Source of the DNA: an uncultured Microbacterium sp.
GTDB taxonomy: Bacteria; Actinomycetota; Actinomycetes; Actinomycetales; Microbacteriaceae
Length of the DNA: 64,000 nt
Direction of reading: 5' to 3'
NCBI GenBank assembly: GCA_913774665.1
Contig: CAJYHN010000002.1
Location: 682,001-746,000, forward strand
The notes under the pieces are model-generated. The model did not search any database, was not told the DNA's origin, and saw nothing but the letters and a program-made list of their open reading frames with translations. A program made the position numbers and the translations under genes. Below are positions 1-8,701 of the stretch, piece by piece. The stretch's first letter is position 1, and the number at the start of each line of letters is the position of its first letter.

Positions 1-330
1 CTTGAGCTGCACCGCGACGCCCGCCTTCATATCGACCGTCCCCCGGCCCCAGATGACGTCCTCGCCGTCGACCGTGCGGTCCTCGACGGGGAGGTTGCGG
101 TTGATCGGCACGGTGTCGATGTGCCCGGCGATGACGACCCGGCGGTCGCGCCCCAGGGCGGTGCGGGCGACGACGGTGTCGCCATCGCGGATGACCTCGA
201 GATGGGGGTACGCGGAGACGGCGGCCTCGATGGCATCCGCGAGAGGGGTCTCGTCTCCCGAGACGCTGTGGATGTCGCAGACGGCTCGCGTCAGGGCGGC
301 CGAGGACTGGGTGAGGTCGAGCGCGGGCAT
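1..330 (-). CDS. dapE: succinyl-diaminopimelate desuccinylase, N-terminal part (cut by window edge)
   Basis: Only the first 110 codons are present; the gene runs off the left edge. The M20 metallopeptidase signatures are clear: GHIDTVP around residues 69-75 (His70 and Asp72 would bind zinc) and [11 protein letters not shown] around 94-104 (Asp100). The family removes succinate from N-succinyl-LL-diaminopimelate in the lysine/peptidoglycan precursor pathway, in the cytosol. It is divergent from dapD with only 42 bp between starts, so the two genes must share a compact promoter region. The start is the ATG just inside the intergenic gap and begins MPALDLT, as is usual for actinobacterial DapE. 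Confidence 0.93.
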   Translation of the reverse strand, partial: MPALDLTQSSAALTRAVCDIHSVSGDETPLADAIEAAVSAYPHLEVIRDGDTVVARTALGRDRRVVIAGHIDTVPINRNLPVEDRTVDGEDVIWGRGTVDMKAGVAVQLK

Positions 331-372
331 GCCCCGATCTTCCCACAGCCGGTGCCCCACTACCCTGGGACG

Positions 373-1293
373 GTGAGCAACGAACGACGCATCAGCGCTG
401 CCGGCCTCTCGACGCGGACCACCGGGGGGACGGTGCTCGACGCCTGGTTCCCGAAGCCGGTCCTCGGTGCCCCCGGCGACCGGGATGCCGAGCAGGCGGC
501 GCTCGAATCCGCCGCCGGCCCCGATGAGCGACGCGGCGTCGTCGTCGAGACGGTGTCGCTCACCATCGATGCCGACGCGGCTCCCGCCTCGACCGTGGAC
601 GCGTACCTGCGCCTGCACGCGCTGTCGCACCTGCTCGTCCGCCCCAACGAGATCAACCTCGACGGCATCTTCGGTCACCTCCCCAACGTCGCGTGGACGA
701 ACGCGGGTCCCGTGCACCCCGACGACGCGGCGCGCCTGCTGCCGCAGCTCAAGCGACACGGCATCCAGGTCCAGGGTCTCGACAAGTTCCCGCGCCTCAC
801 CGATTACGTCCTGCCCGCCGGGGTCCGCATCGCCGACGCCTCGCGGGTGCGCCTGGGCGCTCACCTCTCCCCCGGAACCACGGTGATGCACGAGGGCTTC
901 GTCAACTTCAACGCCGGCACCCTCGGCTCCTCGATGATCGAGGGACGCGTCTCGCAGGGCGTCGTCATCAGCGACGGCACCGACATCGGCGGCGGTGCCT
1001 CGATCATGGGGACGCTCTCGGGCGGCGGGACGCACCGCGTCTCGATCGGAGCACGCACCCTGCTCGGCGCGAACGCCGGCATCGGCATCTCCCTCGGCGA
1101 CGACTGCGTCGTCGAGGCCGGGCTCTACGTCACGGCGGGAACGAAGGTGCGCGTCGGCGACGAGACGGTCAAGGCGGGCGAGCTGTCGGGTCGCGACGGC
1201 ATCCTGTTCCGCCGCAACTCCCTCACCGGCGCCGTCGAGGCCTCGGCCCGCGCCGGTGTCGGTGTGACGCTGAACGAGGCTCTGCACGCCTGA
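373..1293 (+). CDS. dapD: 2,3,4,5-tetrahydropyridine-2,6-dicarboxylate N-succinyltransferase
   Basis: 306 residues from a GTG start ([11 protein letters not shown]). The enzyme transfers succinyl from succinyl-CoA to tetrahydrodipicolinate, the first committed step of the succinylase branch. The second half shows the left-handed beta-helix pattern of the family, with Gly- and Val-rich hexapeptide turns such as [20 protein letters not shown] and [15 protein letters not shown]. The length matches the actinobacterial DapD type. The reading frame is open further upstream, but that part overlaps divergent dapE and is not credible. A TACCCT -10-like box at 361-366 sits seven bases before the GTG, so the mRNA may be leaderless (inference). 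Confidence 0.93.
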   Translation: MSNERRISAAGLSTRTTGGTVLDAWFPKPVLGAPGDRDAEQAALESAAGPDERRGVVVETVSLTIDADAAPASTVDAYLRLHALSHLLVRPNEINLDGIFGHLPNVAWTNAGPVHPDDAARLLPQLKRHGIQVQGLDKFPRLTDYVLPAGVRIADASRVRLGAHLSPGTTVMHEGFVNFNAGTLGSSMIEGRVSQGVVISDGTDIGGGASIMGTLSGGGTHRVSIGARTLLGANAGIGISLGDDCVVEAGLYVTAGTKVRVGDETVKAGELSGRDGILFRRNSLTGAVEASARAGVGVTLNEALHA

Positions 1294-1304
1294 GGCCTGC
1301 TCGC

Positions 1305-1369
1305 GAGAAACGCCCTCTCGAGTGACACACGCCGTCGGCTGGCGTGTCTCACTCGCGGGGGCGTTTCTC
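1305..1369. repeat. 65-nt palindromic element, copy 1 (also acts as bidirectional terminator candidate)
   Basis: A long imperfect inverted repeat: left arm GAGAAACGCC..CGAGTGACACACGCC, a 7-nt centre, and right arm GGCGTGTCTCACTCG..GCGTTTCTC. It fills the gap between the convergent dapD and ddaH stop codons. A second copy of the same length lies at 35492-35556. Its position suggests it folds at the 3' end of both transcripts. The sequence similarity between the copies goes beyond what a generic terminator needs. Confidence 0.8.
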
Positions 1370-1377
1370 AGTGCGGC

Positions 1378-2139
1378 TCAGTCGCGCACCCGCACCGACA
1401 GGCAGGTCACGCAGCCCTCGAGCTTCTCGAACTCGCTCACATCGACGGTCACGACCTCGAGGCCGCGGAACCGGTGCTCGTCCGCCGTCGCGGGGGCGTC
1501 CGACGACATCAGCACCGTGTCGTCGTCGAGCACCACCACGGCCGTGCCGTGCTCCTCGGGCACCCCCGCGAACACGGGGAACAGCGACGGATCGTCGACC
1601 AGCGGCTCGAACCCCACGACCGTGCCGTCGGGAAGCGCCGTCACCCCCGACTTCAGGTGCAGCACCTTCGTGACCGGGATCTCGCGGACCTCCCACCCCC
1701 GCGGCTCGAGCAGCGCCCGCAGCTGGGCGATGCCCTCGGCGTTCGTCCGCGACGACGCGCCCACGTAGACGGTCCGTCCGACCTTGAGCACGTCGCCCCC
1801 GTCGAGGGTTGCGGGTTCGACGATCTCGGCAAGCTCGATTCCGGATGCCGTGACCCCGGCGCGCACGCTCTCCGCCTCGCCGCGGCGCGAGACGGCGCCG
1901 GCCCGGCAGAGCACGGCGAGGTCGCCGAAGACGACGACCGCATCCTCGACGAACACCCCGTCGGGATGCTCATCTGCCGGGTCGATCTCGACGATCTGCC
2001 ACCCACGGGTGCGGAAGGCATCGACGTACCCCCGCCACTGCTGCAGGGCGAGAGAGGCGTCGACCGGTACGCGGTCGAGGTGCGTCAGCTCCCCTTCGGC
2101 GAGCGACGGGGAGGGGCGGCGGACGATCAGACGCGGCAT
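1378..2139 (-). CDS. ddaH: dimethylarginine dimethylaminohydrolase family protein (DDAH)
   Basis: 253 residues, a usual length for bacterial DDAH. The family hydrolyses N-omega-methylated arginines to citrulline plus methylamines; arginine deiminase-like substrates are also possible. The guanidino-hydrolase signatures are visible: FVEDAVVVF near residues 63-71, VLHLKSG with the likely catalytic His161, and the C-terminal EGCVTCLS with the likely nucleophile Cys246. It is a single gene, convergent with dapD and separated from it by the 65-nt hairpin element. Its neighbours are not arginine genes, so the physiological substrate is not shown by context. Confidence 0.85.
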   Translation of the reverse strand: MPRLIVRRPSPSLAEGELTHLDRVPVDASLALQQWRGYVDAFRTRGWQIVEIDPADEHPDGVFVEDAVVVFGDLAVLCRAGAVSRRGEAESVRAGVTASGIELAEIVEPATLDGGDVLKVGRTVYVGASSRTNAEGIAQLRALLEPRGWEVREIPVTKVLHLKSGVTALPDGTVVGFEPLVDDPSLFPVFAGVPEEHGTAVVVLDDDTVLMSSDAPATADEHRFRGLEVVTVDVSEFEKLEGCVTCLSVRVRD

Positions 2140-2184
2140 GACCCGACCCTACTGGGTGGCCTCGTCGACCCCCGCGCGGGAGGT

Positions 2185-2291
2185 GCGGCATCCACTCCCC
2201 CGCCCCGCCACCCCACGTCCCGCTTCGCGCGGGGCATGTTCCGCTTCGTGCGACAACAGCCGCCTCGGGCAGCGGCATCCACTCTCCCGCC
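2185..2291. repeat. pair of 20-bp direct repeats in the ddaH/permease gap
   Basis: GCGGCATCCACTCCCCCGCC at 2185-2204 recurs at 2272-2291 with one change. The DNA between holds two CGCTTCG-containing segments. The pair lies between the ddaH start and the terminator of the permease gene; no ORF of note is present. It contains the GGCATCC word that is common throughout the window. Confidence 0.55.
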
Positions 2292-2318
2292 ACGACAGAC
2301 GAAGCACGCACAGCGAGA

Positions 2319-2347
2319 CGCCCCGCCCCTCGCGAGATGGACGGGGC
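2319..2347 (-). terminator. hairpin terminator after the NCS1 permease gene
   Basis: CGCCCCG pairs with CGGGGCG around a GC-rich centre, about 11 bp downstream of the permease stop codon. It shares the core CGCCCCGCCCCTCGCGAG with the much stronger hairpin at 9794-9833. Confidence 0.6.
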
Positions 2348-2357
2348 GGCGATCCTG

Positions 2358-3698
2358 TCAGCGCAGGTGCTGCTCGTCGAGCTCGAGCGACTCGGCGGCA
2401 TCCGCCCCGCCCTCGTCGATGACGCGCGGCGGCCAGGCACGGAACACGAGCACGGCACCCACCCCGGCGATCGCCACCGTGACGAGCGGAGCCAGCGAGG
2501 TGAGGACTCCCGCGTTGACCTCGGTGAGCACGATCCCCACCGCCGCGGCGACGATCCAGACGATCGCGCCCGGGGTGATGGCCGAGAGGCGATCGCGCCT
2601 CACCTCGGGGAGCGCCCCCGAAGCGCGGGTCAGCGCGATGGCGACGAGCGCGATGGTCACCCACGCGGTGACGAACACTCCCTGCCAGGCGAGCGCTTTC
2701 AGCAGCCACGTGACGACGTTGGTGAGCATGAGCAGGTACGCGATGCCGCCGCTGACGATCACCCAGACCCAGCGCGGCAATGCCAGGCGGAACACGCGCG
2801 TCGCGAAGGCATCGAGGTTCGTCGAGGCCAGGTAGTAGTTGGCCGTGTTGATGCGCGTCTGCGACACGAAGATCACCAGCAGGCCGAAGAAGCCGAGCGT
2901 GCCGAGGAAGGCGTCGACGACTCCGGTCTCGCTCCCCTCGTGCCCCGTGGCCGCGATCACGTAGATCCCGATCAGTCCGTTGACCGCGAACGTGAAGAGG
3001 TAGAACACCCACCCGAAGGTGATCGTGCCGTGGAACTTCCGATCGGCCGGGCGACCGAGACGGGCGTAATCGAAGGTGTACATCATCATGATCCAGACGC
3101 CCATGTAGATGAGGTACGAGGTGAGCCAGCCGGGCAGCGGCCCCGCCGCGGCGACGTCGAAGATCGCCGTCGGGGCGCCGTGCTGCACGGTCGCCGCGAC
3201 GACGACGGCGACGAGGCCCACGACGTAGATGGGGAGCAGGATGCCGTTGAGCCGGTCCAGCCACCGTTGCACCGGGCCCACCGCGAGCGGGATCGCGTAC
3301 ACGACGACCAGGAGATACCAGAGATTGATCTGTCCGCCGAAAGACTTCTGCAGGGCTACGGCGATGATCGAGCCCTCGAAGACGGCGTAGTAGATCGCCG
3401 TCGCCGCGAAGATCAGGGTGGCCAGGGCCGAACCGAGGATGCCGAACAGGCTGCGGGAGAACAGCTCGACGGTGAGACCCGTCCGAGCGGCGTACCGCGA
3501 CAGCACGAGGTTGACGACTCCGTAGGTCGCCACCGTCAGCGCCATGCCGATGAGTGTGTTGCCGAGGCCCACCGCGCCGGCGGAGGCGACGGCGACGTAG
3601 ATCCAGAACATGGCCGAGAACAGGGCCCACCAGGCCATGGTGAGCGACCACCGCGGGACACGATCGGTGTCGCGGACGAGGTACGACGAATACGACAA
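2358..3698 (-). CDS. NCS1-family nucleobase/hydantoin-type permease
   Basis: 446 residues with about twelve hydrophobic segments. The N-terminus reads DRVPRWSLTMAWWALFSAMFWIYV, the pattern of the nucleobase:cation symporter-1 family (cytosine, allantoin, hydantoin, thiamine precursors). I chose a TTG start at 3698 because GGAGG lies five bases upstream; the longer frame to 3830 adds an unrelated polar stretch with no ribosome site. It is transcribed in the same direction as the PucR regulator, 200 bp behind it. Context suggests it imports the cyclic amide handled by the divergent pxp/carboxylase operon (inference). The family call is firm; the substrate is not. Confidence 0.85.
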   Translation of the reverse strand: MSYSSYLVRDTDRVPRWSLTMAWWALFSAMFWIYVAVASAGAVGLGNTLIGMALTVATYGVVNLVLSRYAARTGLTVELFSRSLFGILGSALATLIFAATAIYYAVFEGSIIAVALQKSFGGQINLWYLLVVVYAIPLAVGPVQRWLDRLNGILLPIYVVGLVAVVVAATVQHGAPTAIFDVAAAGPLPGWLTSYLIYMGVWIMMMYTFDYARLGRPADRKFHGTITFGWVFYLFTFAVNGLIGIYVIAATGHEGSETGVVDAFLGTLGFFGLLVIFVSQTRINTANYYLASTNLDAFATRVFRLALPRWVWVIVSGGIAYLLMLTNVVTWLLKALAWQGVFVTAWVTIALVAIALTRASGALPEVRRDRLSAITPGAIVWIVAAAVGIVLTEVNAGVLTSLAPLVTVAIAGVGAVLVFRAWPPRVIDEGGADAAESLELDEQHLR

Positions 3699-3898
3699 AG
3701 AGACCTCCAAGGGAGAGGGTCGGGTGAGCTCGCTCGGAAGGTCAGCGAGGCCGGTCGTACAGCGGAGGACGACCGAGGGGCGCTGGCGAGTTGTGGAGGA
3801 GTCTATGGACGCGGGTCGCGGCGGCCGCATGGGCTATTCGCCACAGTTCTCGCCTCGTCTTGTGCAGAACGCTCAACGCCGCCCGCACCGGATCGTCG

Positions 3899-5344
3899 TC
3901 ACCCCGCGTGGCGCAGCCGGAACGCCAGGAGGAGGACGGCGCGAGCCTGCCCGTCTTCGAGGTCTACGCCCAGCAGCGTCTCGATGCGCCGCATGCGGTA
4001 CGCCAGGGTGTTCCGGTGAATGAACAACCGCTCGCATACCGCCCTCGTCGAGCCGCTCGTCTCGAGATACACCTCGAGCGTCTCGAGCAGCACCGGCTCG
4101 GCGTCGGCGAGGGGTTCGAGGGCGCGACGCGCCAGTGTCGCCACGCCCGTTCGCGGCAAGCCCTCGACCAACGAGAGCAGATCGGCGACCGGTGCCGGCG
4201 CGACTCCCGACTGCATCGGTGCGCGCCGCGAGACCTGCAGGGCGATCGCGATCTCGTCGAACGCGAGGTCCCGGTTGTAACGCACGTCGAGCCCCGTCTC
4301 GACGTCGGCGACCTCGGCGAGGACGTCCCCGAGAGGGCGGTCGTTGCGCGCACCCTGCGCGAGCAGCGTCGCCCGATCGGCTTCGTCGTAGAACCGGACG
4401 CGGGCGTACTCCCGCTCCAGGAGCACCCGCAGCCTCCAGGTCAGCAGGCGCAGCGTCGCCAGCGAGACCTCCTCGGGCCGCCGCACCGTCACCGCGTCCC
4501 ACGGCGCCTCGGGGACGAACCCGGCGGAGACGGCCGCCGCGCGCTGATGCTCGAGGTCGGTGCGCGCGTCGAGCAACGTCTGGAAGAACACCCCGGCCGA
4601 CTGCGAGTGCATCGGTGAGCGGGCCGTCAGGGTGTTCGACAACTGCATCGCCACGACGGCGAGCGCCGGTCCCAGAAGCGGCTGGAGCAGCATCGTCTCG
4701 TCGCGCGCTTCGACAGCCAGCTGGAAATGCTGGTGCTCACCGCCGGGCAGGCGCAGTCTCGCCCGCGTGGTGCGGCCGGGCTCGTTTCGCGACTCGCCCG
4801 CAGCACCGATCTCGAACCCCGCGGGATCGAGCAGCTGAACGCGTCCGCCGACCGTGTCGCTGAGCCGGCGCAGGAGTTGATTGAGGGGCGCCCCTTCGGT
4901 CGCCTCGTGGATGCAGTCGTCGGCGAGCTCCCACCCACGGCGGGCGATCTCGTAGCGCTCGGCGGCGAGCTCCTGCCAGACGTGGCGAGACAGCTTGATC
5001 AGCGGAAAGTCGGGGGCGAGCTCGATCAGGGGCAGGTCGTAGTGCGAACACGCGAGGGCGAGTCCCTCCGGGATCGAGGCGTGCACCGGGCCGAGTCCGA
5101 ACCCCAGGGCGGTCGCTCCCGCGCTCACGATCCGCTCGACGTACGCGTCCCAGGTGCGCACGTCGCGCACGTTCATCCCCATTCCGAGAGTGAGGACGAG
5201 CTCGCCCCGGGCCAGGTACGGCGAGGGGTCCATCAGCTCGGACTGCGAGCAGCCCGTGACGTTGCGCTCGAGGCGATCCGATGGCGGGTCGCCGACGAGA
5301 CGGAGTCCGAGAATCTCGTCGCCGATGAGGTCCGCGAGTCGCAT
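3899..5344 (-). CDS. PucR-family transcriptional regulator
   Basis: 481 residues from ATG at 5344 (MRLADLIGDEILGL). The first ~120 residues form a PucR N-terminal (purine catabolism regulatory) domain, the middle is a GAF/GGDEF-like sensory region, and the C-terminus has the PucR helix-turn-helix, TRAVCERLFIHRNTLAYRMRRIETLLG in outline. The family activates purine, proline or amide catabolism when substrate is present. It is divergent from pxpA across 117 bp that hold an inverted repeat at 5392-5412. Its likely targets are the pxp operon and the NCS1 permease downstream. The frame stays open far upstream, antisense to pxpA, so I used the start with good family agreement. Confidence 0.88.
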   Translation of the reverse strand: MRLADLIGDEILGLRLVGDPPSDRLERNVTGCSQSELMDPSPYLARGELVLTLGMGMNVRDVRTWDAYVERIVSAGATALGFGLGPVHASIPEGLALACSHYDLPLIELAPDFPLIKLSRHVWQELAAERYEIARRGWELADDCIHEATEGAPLNQLLRRLSDTVGGRVQLLDPAGFEIGAAGESRNEPGRTTRARLRLPGGEHQHFQLAVEARDETMLLQPLLGPALAVVAMQLSNTLTARSPMHSQSAGVFFQTLLDARTDLEHQRAAAVSAGFVPEAPWDAVTVRRPEEVSLATLRLLTWRLRVLLEREYARVRFYDEADRATLLAQGARNDRPLGDVLAEVADVETGLDVRYNRDLAFDEIAIALQVSRRAPMQSGVAPAPVADLLSLVEGLPRTGVATLARRALEPLADAEPVLLETLEVYLETSGSTRAVCERLFIHRNTLAYRMRRIETLLGVDLEDGQARAVLLLAFRLRHAG

Positions 5345-5391
5345 TCGCGCCGTCCTCCCCCGCCGTCGACCGGAACACGTTGTGCACCTTG

Positions 5392-5412
5392 AACAATCGA
5401 ACAGTCGATGTT
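5392..5412. promoter_or_regulatory. candidate PucR operator in the divergent promoter
   Basis: AACAATCGA, a 4-nt centre, then TCGATGTT form a near-perfect inverted repeat. It lies in the only AT-richer stretch between pucR and pxpA. The position fits a shared operator for the two divergent promoters; binding is inferred, not shown. Confidence 0.5.
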
Positions 5413-5461
5413 GAGCATACGGCCGAGAGGACCCGGCATCCCGGAAACGTACTCTGTGGGA

Positions 5462-6223
5462 ATGTCCCAGCACTTCACGATCAACGCCGATATGGGCGAG
5501 GGCATCGGTCTGCACCGCTTCGGGTACGACGCCGACCTCATGCCTCTCGTCGACCTCATCAACGTCGCGTGCGGATTCCACGCCGGCGACCCCCAGGTCA
5601 TGCGGACGACGGTCTCGCTCGCCGCGGAGCACGGGGTACGTGTCGGCGCGCACCCCGGCCTTCCCGACCTCGTCGGCTTCGGGCGGCGACGCATGGCGCT
5701 GACCCCCGACGAGGTCGACGACCTCTTCACCTACCAGGTGGGAGCCCTCTGCGGCTTCCTCGAGCGCGCCGGGCACCCGCTGTCGCACATCAAGCCCCAC
5801 GGCGCCCTGTGGGGAATGCTCGCCGACGATCCCGAGCTCATGCGTGCCGCCGCTCGTGCCACCAAGGCCTTCGGCGTTCCGTTCCTCGGATTGGCGGGCA
5901 CCGCCCACGAAAGCGTGTGCCGCGAGGAGGGCGTGGACTTCGTCGCCGAGATGTACGTCGACATGGACTACGACGCTCGCGCTCGACTCATCCTCACGCG
6001 GTCCGCGCACGAGACCGATCCGGCCGCGGCCGCCGAGCGCGTCTCTCGCGCCATCCGAGGCGAGACCGTCGCCGCCGCCGACGGCACCCCGTTGACCCTG
6101 AGCTTCCAGACCGTGTGCGTCCACTCCGACGCACCCTCCGCCGTCGTCGTGGCCCGCGCCGTTCGCGAGGTCCTCGACGATCACGACCGCTCCACCACGT
6201 CCCCTGAAGGAGACAACGCATGA
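5462..6223 (+). CDS. pxpA: LamB/YcsF family 5-oxoprolinase subunit A
   Basis: 253 residues starting MSQHFTINADMGEG. The NADMGEG, NVACGFHAGDP and KPHGALWG blocks are hallmarks of the LamB/YcsF family, the PxpA subunit of bacterial ATP-dependent 5-oxoprolinase (pyroglutamate to glutamate). It is first gene of a five-gene operon with overlapping stops and starts. It sits with a biotin carboxylase and carrier protein, so the true substrate could be another lactam or cyclic amide. A GTG two codons earlier is an alternative start. No strong Shine-Dalgarno sequence is seen. Confidence 0.9.
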   Translation: MSQHFTINADMGEGIGLHRFGYDADLMPLVDLINVACGFHAGDPQVMRTTVSLAAEHGVRVGAHPGLPDLVGFGRRRMALTPDEVDDLFTYQVGALCGFLERAGHPLSHIKPHGALWGMLADDPELMRAAARATKAFGVPFLGLAGTAHESVCREEGVDFVAEMYVDMDYDARARLILTRSAHETDPAAAAERVSRAIRGETVAAADGTPLTLSFQTVCVHSDAPSAVVVARAVREVLDDHDRSTTSPEGDNA

Positions 6224-6459
6224 CCGACATCATCTCGCCGCTTCCCGGTGTGTTCTATCGCCGTCCGGGTCCGGGCAAGGACCCCTACATCGAGACGGGC
6301 GACACCGTCGAGGCCGGTCAGACGATCGGCGTCATCGAGATCATGAAGCAGTTCTCCGAGATCCCCGCGCCCGTTGCCGGGGTCGTGGGCGAGTTCCTCG
6401 TCGCCGACAACGGCGCGGTCAACCCGGGCGACGTGATCGTCACCATCTCCGAGACGTGA
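6220..6459 (+). CDS. biotin carboxyl carrier protein (stand-alone biotinyl domain)
   Basis: 79 residues, a bare biotinyl/lipoyl domain. The biotinylation site is the IEIMKQF hairpin turn with Lys43; this differs from the canonical EAMKM but keeps Met-Lys. The two half-motifs either side (TGDTVEAGQTIGVIE and NPGDVIVTI) are typical. The start overlaps the pxpA stop as ATGA. Its small size means it lacks the N-terminal extension of fatty-acid AccB, so it most likely serves the carboxylase encoded next to it and not fatty-acid synthesis. Confidence 0.9.
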   Translation: MTDIISPLPGVFYRRPGPGKDPYIETGDTVEAGQTIGVIEIMKQFSEIPAPVAGVVGEFLVADNGAVNPGDVIVTISET

Positions 6460-6461
6460 AC

Positions 6462-7808
6462 ATGAAGCGTCTGCTCATCGCCAACCGAGGAGAGATCGCA
6501 GTGCGCATCGCCCGCACCGCGCGCACCCTCGGCATCGAGACCGTCGCCGTGGTGTCGGAGGCGGACCGCGAGGCCCTCATCACCGAGGTCGTGGACGCGG
6601 TCGCCGTGATCGGCCCGGCCCCCGCCGCACAGTCCTACCTCTCGCAAGACGCCATCCTCGACGCGGCCCGCACCCACGGCGCGGACGCGATCCACCCCGG
6701 CTACGGCTTTCTCAGCGAGAACGCCGGCTTCGCCCGCCGGGTGATCGACGCCGGACTGGTGTGGGTGGGTCCCGATCCCACGACCATCGAGCTGATGGGC
6801 GACAAGGCCCGCGCGATCGTCGCCGCACGAGCGGCCGCCGTCCCCACCCTCCCCGGCAGCGACGGAGCCCTGGGCGACGACGACGACGCACCGGCTGCGG
6901 CCGCCGCCGTGGGCTTCCCCCTCCTGATCAAGGCGCGCGCGGGCGGCGGGGGCCGCGGCATCCGTCTCGTCCGCTCCCCCGACGAGTTCGACGAGGCGCT
7001 CTCCATCGCCCGCAGCGAAGCGCGCGCCTCGTTCGGCGACGACGCGGTGTACCTCGAGCGCTTCGTGAATCACGCCCGTCACGTCGAGGTGCAGATCCTC
7101 GGAGACGGTCGGGATGCCATCCACCTCGGCGACCGCGACTGCTCGATGCAGCGTCGATCGCAGAAGGTCCTCGAGGAGGCACCGGCGCCGGGACTCCCCG
7201 ACGCCACGCGCGAACGCATCCGCCGATCGTCGGTCGATCTGGCCCGCGCGTGCGGATACTCCGGGGCCGGAACCGTCGAGTTCCTCTACGATCCGGCATC
7301 CGGAGACGCGTTCTTCATCGAGATGAACACGCGTCTCCAGGTGGAGCATCCCGTCACCGAGACGCTGACCGGGCTCGACCTGGTGGCAGAGCAGCTGCGC
7401 ATCGCCGATGGCGAACCGCTCTCGCTGACGCAGGACCAGGTCGAGCTGAACGGCCACGCGATCGAATGCCGCATCAACGCCGAGGACCCCGCGCGCGGGT
7501 TCTTCCCGAGCCCCGGCACGATCGAGCGCTTCTCGTGGCCCGAGGGCGTGCGGATGGATGCCGGCTTCCGCACGGGCTCGGTGGTGACACCGTTCTACGA
7601 CTCCCTCGTGGCGAAGCTCATCGTGCACGCCGACGATCGCGACACGGCGATCCGCGCCATGTCGAGCGCTCTCGCGGACACCGTGATCGACGGCATCCAG
7701 ACGACCCTCCCCCTCCATCGCGCCCTCGTGGACGCCCCCGCGTTCCGGGACGTGGCGCACTACACGACGTTCATCGAAGCCGAACCGGAAGCGTGGAACC
7801 GCTCATGA
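6462..7808 (+). CDS. biotin carboxylase subunit (ATP-grasp)
   Basis: 448 residues, the usual biotin carboxylase length. It starts MKRLLIANRGEIAVRIART, has the Gly-rich ATP-grasp loop KARAGGGGRGIR and ends its catalytic core with EMNTRLQVEHPVTE. The reaction is ATP- and bicarbonate-dependent carboxylation of the biotin on the neighbouring carrier. I preferred ATG 6462 to the GTG at 6456 because it gives the canonical N-terminus. AccC of acetyl-CoA carboxylase is the closest well-known relative, but the operon has no acyl-CoA carboxyltransferase. PxpB/PxpC, related to the urea carboxylase transferase domain, may take that role. Confidence 0.9.
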   Translation: MKRLLIANRGEIAVRIARTARTLGIETVAVVSEADREALITEVVDAVAVIGPAPAAQSYLSQDAILDAARTHGADAIHPGYGFLSENAGFARRVIDAGLVWVGPDPTTIELMGDKARAIVAARAAAVPTLPGSDGALGDDDDAPAAAAAVGFPLLIKARAGGGGRGIRLVRSPDEFDEALSIARSEARASFGDDAVYLERFVNHARHVEVQILGDGRDAIHLGDRDCSMQRRSQKVLEEAPAPGLPDATRERIRRSSVDLARACGYSGAGTVEFLYDPASGDAFFIEMNTRLQVEHPVTETLTGLDLVAEQLRIADGEPLSLTQDQVELNGHAIECRINAEDPARGFFPSPGTIERFSWPEGVRMDAGFRTGSVVTPFYDSLVAKLIVHADDRDTAIRAMSSALADTVIDGIQTTLPLHRALVDAPAFRDVAHYTTFIEAEPEAWNRS

Positions 7809-8701
7809 CCGATGTCTCGATCGCCCCCGCCCGTCTGACCTGGGGAGGGGATGAGTTCCTCTTCGCCGAGATCGACGAGGCGATGGGTCTCGCCGCCAAC
7901 TTCCGCGCGATGACCATCGCGCGCGGGGTCGCCGACCGCGCCCTGCCGGGGGTGATCGACATCTGCCCCGCGAACGCGTCGTTGCTCATCCGCTTCGATC
8001 CCGATGTGCTCTCGGCGGAGACGCTCGAGGGGGTCGTCCGAGAGATCGAGGCCGGCGCGACGGATGCCGACGACGTTCTGCACACGCGGATCATCGAGGT
8101 GCCCGTCTGGTACGACGATCCCTTCACCGCAGAGACCGCGCAGCGCTTCCGCGAGGGGTACCACCAGGACCCGTCGTCGGGCGATCTCGACTACGCGGCA
8201 CGGGTGAACGGGCTCGGCGACAAGGCGGAGTTCATCCGACGCCATCATTCCCAACCGTGGCTGGTGTCGATGGTCGGCTTCGTGGCGGGGCTTCCGTTCC
8301 TGTACCAACTCGTCGATCGCGAGCAGCAGCTGGAGGTGCCGAAGTACCTCAGCCCGCGCACCGACACGCCCCGGCTGACCCTCGGTCACGGCGGGTGCTT
8401 CGGGGCGATCTACTCGGTCCGCGGGGCGGGCGGCTACCAGATGTTCGGCATCGTCGCCCCACCCATCTATCAGCCCGAGCAGACGTTGCCCGACTTCGTC
8501 GAGTCGTCCGTGCTCTTCCGCGCCGGAGACATCGTGCGCTTCCGCCCCGTTGACGAGGCGGAGTACACCCGCATCCAGGATGAGGTCGAGGCTGGCACCT
8601 ACCGCTACCGTCAGGCTCCCGTCACCTTCTCGCTCGGCGCCACGCTCGCCGACCCGCTCGCCGCCAACCGCACGATGATCGAGGTTCTCGATGGCATGTG
8701 A
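7805..8701 (+). CDS. pxpB: 5-oxoprolinase subunit B / KipI-like (allophanate hydrolase subunit 1 family)
   Basis: 298 residues; the start overlaps the biotin carboxylase stop as ATGA. The C-terminal half carries the KipI/PxpB blocks GFVAGLPFLYQL, VPKYLSPRTDTPR and YQMFGIVAPPIYQP. The family forms a heterodimer with PxpC, and the pair resembles the carboxyltransferase domain of urea carboxylase. About 90-100 N-terminal residues make the usual swivel domain. It is likely cytosolic. The next gene starts 11 bases before this one ends, so translation is coupled. Confidence 0.9.
   Translation: MTDVSIAPARLTWGGDEFLFAEIDEAMGLAANFRAMTIARGVADRALPGVIDICPANASLLIRFDPDVLSAETLEGVVREIEAGATDADDVLHTRIIEVPVWYDDPFTAETAQRFREGYHQDPSSGDLDYAARVNGLGDKAEFIRRHHSQPWLVSMVGFVAGLPFLYQLVDREQQLEVPKYLSPRTDTPRLTLGHGGCFGAIYSVRGAGGYQMFGIVAPPIYQPEQTLPDFVESSVLFRAGDIVRFRPVDEAEYTRIQDEVEAGTYRYRQAPVTFSLGATLADPLAANRTMIEVLDGM

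Noticed and set aside
121..372. Extension of dapD to 121
   Set aside because: It would overlap nearly all visible coding sequence of divergent dapE; the GTG at 373 gives the expected protein length.
3699..3830. N-terminal extension of the NCS1 permease to 3830
   Set aside because: The extra 44 residues are polar and unlike the family, whereas a TTG with GGAGG at proper spacing gives the expected N-terminus.
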